Shown here: positions 4,901 through 8,376 of the stretch, in pieces
Layout: each line of letters opens with the position of its first letter
How positions within the stretch are numbered: position 1 is the stretch's first letter
NCBI GenBank assembly: GCA_030431945.1
Contig: JAUIIF010000171.1
Span: forward strand, 1 to 8,376
Source: Bacteroidia bacterium
GTDB lineage: Bacteria; Bacteroidota; Bacteroidia; Chitinophagales; Saprospiraceae
Direction of reading: 5' to 3'
DNA length: 8,376 nucleotides
The notes under the pieces: generated by a model
The model's input: only the letters and a program-made list of their open reading frames with translations
Database searches by the model: none
What the model was told of the DNA's origin: nothing
Translations under genes and position numbers: made by a program

Positions 4901-7732
4901 TTAATGCGCCTCCAGCCAGTTTTCTCCCTTCCCCGTCTCCACCACGATCGGCACCGCTAAATCCGGAATGGCTTCCCGCATCAGCTCCTCGATGAGGGGT
5001 ACGACGCGGTCCACTTCATCCTTTGGTGTATCGAAGACCAGTTCGTCGTGTACCTGCATGATCATTTTGGTCCGGAAGTCACCTTCCCGCAGGGCTTTAT
5101 CGATGCGAATCATGGCGACCTTGATCATGTCCGCCGCAGTGCCCTGAATGGGGGTATTCATGGCCATGCGTTCGGCGATGGAACGGGCCAGACCGCTCTT
5201 GGAGTTGATGTCGCGCAGGCCGCGTTTACGGCCCAGAAGGGTCATGGCGTAGCCTTCTTCTTTTGCCGTTTCCACACTGGTGGCCATAAAGGCTTTCAGT
5301 CCGGGGAAGCGCTCGTAGTAGTTTTTAATCAGCTCCGAAGCTTCCTTACGGCTGATTTCCAACTGCTGCATCAGGCGCGTGGCGCCAGCGCCGTAGAGGA
5401 TGGCGAAGTTGATGGTCTTGGCCTGGTTCCGCTGGTCCCGCGTCACTTCTTCGAAGGGGACGTTGAAAACCAGGGCGGCCGTGGCGGTGTGGATGTCGCG
5501 GCCTTCCTTAAAGGCGGCAACCATGTTTTCGTCTCCGCTCAATGCAGCGACCAGGCGCAGCTCGATCTGACTGTAATCCGACGCCAGTAACAGGTGATTT
5601 TCATCCCGCGGGATGAAGGCCTTGCGGATCTCTGCACCTTGTGGTGTCCGCACCGGAATGTTCTGCAGGTTGGGGTTGGCGCTGGAGAGGCGGCCGGTGG
5701 CCGCTACGGTCTGGTTGAAGCTGGAGTGTACCCGGTGCGTCTCTTTATTGACCAGACTCGGCAGGGCATCCACGTACGTACTCAGCAGCTTAGTCAGGCT
5801 CCGGTAGCGGAGAATTTTGCTGACGATGGGCGCTTCGCCGGCGAGCTCCAGGAGGGTGGACTCATCGGTTTTAAACTGGCCCGTAGCGGTCTTCTTACCT
5901 GTGTAGGGCAGCTCCATGCGGCCGAACAGGATTTCTCCGATCTGTTTCGGCGAGCCAATGTTGAAGGGGGAGCCGGCCTCCGTATAAATTTCCTGCTGAA
6001 GGCTCTCGATCTCCTTGCTCAGCACCCGGCTGTAGTTTTCCAGGAAGGGCACGTCCAGATTGACACCGGCCAGCTCGATGTTTTTCAACACCGGAATCAG
6101 GGGAGCCTCGATGGTTTCGTACAGTTCCACCAGCCCTTCTTCCTCGAGTTCGGGCCAGAGGGCGTGGTACAGCCGCAGGGTGATGTCAGCGTCTTCGCAG
6201 GCGTAGTCAATGACTTTATCAACGGGCACCTGGCGCATCGTCAGTTGCTTTTTGCCCTTGCCGATCAGGCTTTCGATCGGGATGGGCTTATAGTTCAGGT
6301 ACTCCTCGCTCAGCAGGTCCATTTTGTGGCGCTTGTCCGGGTGCAGCAGGTAGTGCATCACCATCGTATCGAGCAGGCGACCGTTTACGGGAGCCCCGTA
6401 CCGCTCCAGCATCGTCAGGTCGTACTTAATGTTCTGGCCCACTTTTGCCGTTGCGGGGTTGGCCAGCAGCGGGGCAAACTCGGCGACGATGGCTTCGGCT
6501 GCGGCCCGCTCGGCGGGCACGGGTACGTAGTAGCCTTCCCCGGCTTTCCAGCTGAAGGAGAGGCCGACGAGTTCGGCGGAGGTGGCGTCAACGCTCGTCG
6601 TTTCGGTGTCGAAAGCGTACAAGGTTTGCGTGGCGAGCTGGGCGATGAGGGCCGCGCGTTCTGCTGGTGTTTCCGCTTTGTGGTAAGCCTGCTCGGTGTT
6701 GGAGATGTTGTTGTCGGCAATGGCGTGGGCCGCCGGGGCGGCGTAGCGGCCACCGGAGCTTTTGGGGGGCGCGGACGCGGGTGCCGGGGAAGTTGCCGGA
6801 GCAAAGAGGTTCCCCTGAGCACCGGCCTGGGGCAGTTCTTCTGCGGGTGTTCCCAGGATTTCGTTGGCGAGGCTGCGGAATTCCAGGTCGCGGAAAATAT
6901 CGGTCAGGTGCTCCCGGTCAAAGTTCTCAATCTTGTAAGCCTCGGCGTGGAATTGCACCCCCGGCACATCAATGACGATTGTCGCCAGCTCCTTACTTTG
7001 CAGCGCCTGTTCGCGGAACTCCCGCAGGCGTTCCTGGTTTTTACCTTTGATTTTATCGGTATTGTCCAGCAGGTTTTCGATGCTGCCGAACTCCCTGATC
7101 ATTTTTTCGGCCGTTTTGGGGCCGATGCCGGGCACGCCCGGGATGTTGTCCACTTTATCCCCCATCAGGCCCAGCATATCGATGACCTGTTCGGGACGCT
7201 CAATGCCCCATTTTTTCTGGATTTCGGCGACGCCCAGAATATCAATGCCGTTCCCCATCCGGCTCGGCTTGTACATGTAGATGTTTTCTTCGACGAGCTG
7301 CCCGTAGTCTTTGTCCGGCGTCACCATGTACACCTCGTAGCCTTCGCCCGCGGCTTGTTTGGCCAGGGTACCGATAACGTCGTCCGCCTCGTAATTGTCA
7401 ATTACGATGATCGGAATGTTGAAGCCCTGGAGGATCTGGTGGATGTAGGGGAAAGCCACCGAGATGTCTTCCGGTTGCTCTTCCCGGTTGGCTTTGTAGT
7501 CAGCCGCAATTTCATTGCGGAAGGTTGGTCCACTGGGGTCAAAGACTACCGCCAGGTGGGTGGGGTGCTGCTTTTTCATCAGGTCCCACAGCGTCCGGGT
7601 AAAGCCCATCATAGCCGAAGTGTTGATCCCCTTGGAGTTGATCAGCGGGCGGTTGATGAAGGCGAAATGGGAACGGTACACCAGGGCGTGACCGTCGAGC
7701 AGGAAGAGTTTTTTGGTTGGCGTATCTGGCAT
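4901..7732 (-). CDS. polA: DNA polymerase I
   Basis: This is a 943-residue enzyme for Okazaki fragment processing and repair synthesis. The 5'-nuclease domain (about 1-290) shows YEADDVIGTLA, TPDKDYGQLV and the helix-hairpin-helix GDKVDNIPGVPGIGPKTAEKMI. An Ala/Pro/Ser-rich linker (about 300-350) follows. The 3'-5' exonuclease domain keeps FDTETT (D375, E377), so proofreading is probably active. The polymerase domain shows motif A ASDYSQIELRL (D719), the O helix RDQRNQAKTINFAILYG, and motif C MQVHDELVF (D896, E897). The O helix has Phe at the position that excludes dideoxynucleotides. A GTG at 7780 would add 16 residues (MPGLRPRNRLIPYLSP), but it abuts the predicted transcription start and does not look conserved, so ATG 7732 is chosen. 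It ends convergent with the SpoIIM-domain gene, 96 bases away, with no clear terminator between. Confidence 0.97.
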   Translation of the reverse strand: MPDTPTKKLFLLDGHALVYRSHFAFINRPLINSKGINTSAMMGFTRTLWDLMKKQHPTHLAVVFDPSGPTFRNEIAADYKANREEQPEDISVAFPYIHQILQGFNIPIIVIDNYEADDVIGTLAKQAAGEGYEVYMVTPDKDYGQLVEENIYMYKPSRMGNGIDILGVAEIQKKWGIERPEQVIDMLGLMGDKVDNIPGVPGIGPKTAEKMIREFGSIENLLDNTDKIKGKNQERLREFREQALQSKELATIVIDVPGVQFHAEAYKIENFDREHLTDIFRDLEFRSLANEILGTPAEELPQAGAQGNLFAPATSPAPASAPPKSSGGRYAAPAAHAIADNNISNTEQAYHKAETPAERAALIAQLATQTLYAFDTETTSVDATSAELVGLSFSWKAGEGYYVPVPAERAAAEAIVAEFAPLLANPATAKVGQNIKYDLTMLERYGAPVNGRLLDTMVMHYLLHPDKRHKMDLLSEEYLNYKPIPIESLIGKGKKQLTMRQVPVDKVIDYACEDADITLRLYHALWPELEEEGLVELYETIEAPLIPVLKNIELAGVNLDVPFLENYSRVLSKEIESLQQEIYTEAGSPFNIGSPKQIGEILFGRMELPYTGKKTATGQFKTDESTLLELAGEAPIVSKILRYRSLTKLLSTYVDALPSLVNKETHRVHSSFNQTVAATGRLSSANPNLQNIPVRTPQGAEIRKAFIPRDENHLLLASDYSQIELRLVAALSGDENMVAAFKEGRDIHTATAALVFNVPFEEVTRDQRNQAKTINFAILYGAGATRLMQQLEISRKEASELIKNYYERFPGLKAFMATSVETAKEEGYAMTLLGRKRGLRDINSKSGLARSIAERMAMNTPIQGTAADMIKVAMIRIDKALREGDFRTKMIMQVHDELVFDTPKDEVDRVVPLIEELMREAIPDLAVPIVVETGKGENWLEAH

Positions 7733-7752
7733 GGGGCTAAGGTAGGGAATTA

Positions 7753-7778
7753 GCCGGTTCCGGGGCCGGAGGCCCGGC
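7753..7778. repeat. GC-rich inverted repeat in the polA leader
   Basis: GCCGG (7753-7757) pairs with CCGGC (7774-7778). Inside it, GGGCC (7763-7767) pairs with GGCCC (7771-7775) around a 3-base loop. If the polA promoter call is right, this lies in the roughly 50-base 5' UTR, ending about 20 bases before the start codon, and could damp translation. Regulation is inferred only. Confidence 0.4.
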
Positions 7779-7787
7779 ACCTTGTTG

Positions 7788-7821
7788 CAAAACTACCTTT
7801 GCACCTGCGGTCGCGCCCAAA
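7788..7821 (-). promoter_or_regulatory. Bacteroidota-type promoter for polA
   Basis: Read on the minus strand, TTTG (7821-7818) is followed after 22 bases by TAGTTTTG (7795-7788), an exact match to the TAnnTTTG -7 consensus. The spacing falls within the range known to me for the phylum's primary sigma factor (about 17-23 from TTG). Transcription would begin near 7781-7783, about 50 bases before the ATG at 7732. Confidence 0.65.
7794..7801 (+). promoter_or_regulatory. Divergent -7 element facing the dioxygenase-like gene
   Basis: TACCTTTG is an exact TAnnTTTG match on the plus strand and shares its first two bases with the minus-strand -7 element of polA. No TTG lies at the expected -33 distance, so it is weaker on paper than the polA promoter. 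It would give a leader of about 100 bases before the ATG at 7913. TTACTTTG (7905-7912) just before that ATG is a 7-of-8 alternative. Confidence 0.4.
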
Positions 7822-8133
7822 TGGTCTTCTGAGCGGGTACGCAATTCCTTTACGAAGAAGCCATTTTCTCCACGGAAGTTATGGTAACTAGCAAAGGCTA
7901 AAATTTACTTTGATGCAGCTTACCACCGCGGGCTACCGCATTGTTCCCACCTTACTGCCAGGCAGCAGTGTCGACCGATTACTGCAGCTTATTCAGTCCA
8001 ATTCCTATAACCATGGCTTTGGCATCCGGGAATTCCTCCCCCATAATCCTGTCGTAGCAGAACTGTTACGTACGAATCCTGACCTGAAGCAACTGCTGCA
8101 CTGGGGGTACCGATCAATCGCCAGAAGGTGAAA

Positions 8134-8179
8134 TTCGTCGGCCGAGGCGGCCGCGCAGTGCCCTGGCTCGGCCGCCGAA
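8134..8179. repeat. Palindromic element, copy B
   Basis: TTCGTCGGCCGAG (8134-8146) and CTCGGCCGCCGAA (8167-8179) pair at 12 of 13 positions around a 20-base loop, the same dimensions (46 bases) as the inner palindrome of copy A. Its left arm, reverse-complemented, differs from the copy A left arm at one base. The loop holds GCAGTGCCCT (8155-8164), close to GCAGTGTCCT (951-960) beside copy A. It begins within a few bases of where the dioxygenase reading frame is lost. Confidence 0.7.
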
Positions 8180-8195
8180 TGGTGATTTTGCTCCC

Positions 8196-8249
8196 GCTCC
8201 CTCGGCGGACGAACCAGCTCGTTCCTCGCGTTTCGGCCGGCGAGGGAGC
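8196..8249. repeat. Palindromic element, copy C
   Basis: The arms at 8196-8213 and 8232-8249 pair at 16 of 18 positions around an 18-base loop. The inner 13 bases of the left arm (8201-8213) are identical to 888-900 of copy A, and the right arm matches 921-933 at 12 of 13. The dioxygenase-like coding sequence resumes directly after it at 8250. Copies B and C lie in tandem, 16 bases apart. Confidence 0.72.
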
Positions 8250-8376
8250 TTCCGATTATCCGACGATACTACTGAAGAGAACGGAGCATTGCGGGTAGTT
8301 CCGGGCGCCCATCAACAGGGCGTCATCCGAACGGATACAGTAGCAATGGCCAGAGCGAATGACCAGTCGGTTTTGT

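Larger units (their letters stand above)
7913..8376 (+). pseudogene. Broken phytanoyl-CoA dioxygenase-like gene (cut by window edge)
   Basis: Two fragments of one PhyH-type Fe(II)/2-oxoglutarate dioxygenase appear in different frames. The first, from ATG 7913 to TGA 8131 (72 residues), begins MQLTTAGYRIVPTLLPG and contains GFGIREFLPHNPVVAELL and DLKQLLHWGYRSIARR, like the N-terminal part of short PhyH proteins. The second, from about 8250 to the edge, reads FRLSDDTTEENGALRVVPGA followed by HQQGVIRTDT; it is the family's C-terminal core with the distal iron-ligand His (codon 8310-8312). Between them lie about 124 bases made almost wholly of two palindromic elements, where I would expect roughly 60 residues including the HxD iron ligand. 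No HxD is encoded, so an active enzyme is unlikely. The gene-family call is from motif recognition. A TTG at 7910 is a less likely start. Confidence 0.75.

Noticed and set aside
5594..7753. A 719-codon open frame on the plus strand across polA
   Set aside because: It is antisense to a complete DNA polymerase I with all motifs in place. Its translation is low-complexity and shows no domain. GC-rich codon usage leaves the opposite strand open by chance.
1..8376. tRNA, rRNA, CRISPR array, toxin-antitoxin pair, phage or defence island
   Set aside because: I looked on both strands and found no tRNA-like T-arm, no regularly spaced direct repeats, no paired small genes of toxin-antitoxin type, and no integrase or transposase.

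Overview
The window looks like chromosomal DNA from a mid-GC member of the Bacteroidota, possibly the Saprospiria/Lewinella side. This assignment is inference. It rests on perfect TAnnTTTG promoter -7 elements near 7790, start codons without Shine-Dalgarno sequences and often with A-rich leaders, and a GreA-like protein of a type I associate with Bacteroidota genomes.

Layout. At 1-307 (minus) lies the N-terminus of a DUF1800 protein that runs off the left edge. Divergent from it is a small HNH nuclease-like gene (495-812). A 615-base gene-free stretch follows. It holds a large palindromic element (865-956), a hairpin whose U-run lies on the minus strand (1001-1031), a set of mutually exclusive inverted repeats (1078-1171) and a nested palindrome (1238-1277). 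Next come a GreA/GreB-C-domain-like gene (1428-1889), a second hairpin-rich gap containing a good plus-strand terminator (2044-2073), a MazG-type nucleotide pyrophosphohydrolase (2413-2751), and a long SpoIIM-domain membrane protein with an extra membrane half (2960-4804). DNA polymerase I (4901-7732, minus) converges on that gene. Between polA and the right edge are two overlapping, divergent -7 elements and the remains of a phytanoyl-CoA dioxygenase-like gene (7913 to the end).

The genes do not form an evident operon or a single pathway. They are mostly stand-alone housekeeping or conserved genes separated by long intergenic regions. I see no defence island, CRISPR array, tRNA or rRNA gene, or transposase.

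The most unusual content is non-coding. An imperfect palindrome with 13-base arms (CTCGGCGGACGAA type) and an 18-20 base loop occurs once near the left end (888-933) and twice in tandem near the right end (8134-8179 and 8201-8244). The tandem pair sits inside the dioxygenase-like gene, where it replaces the part that should carry the iron-binding HxD motif and separates two fragments in different frames. This suggests a REP/MITE-like element family that has inserted into, or expanded within, a gene.
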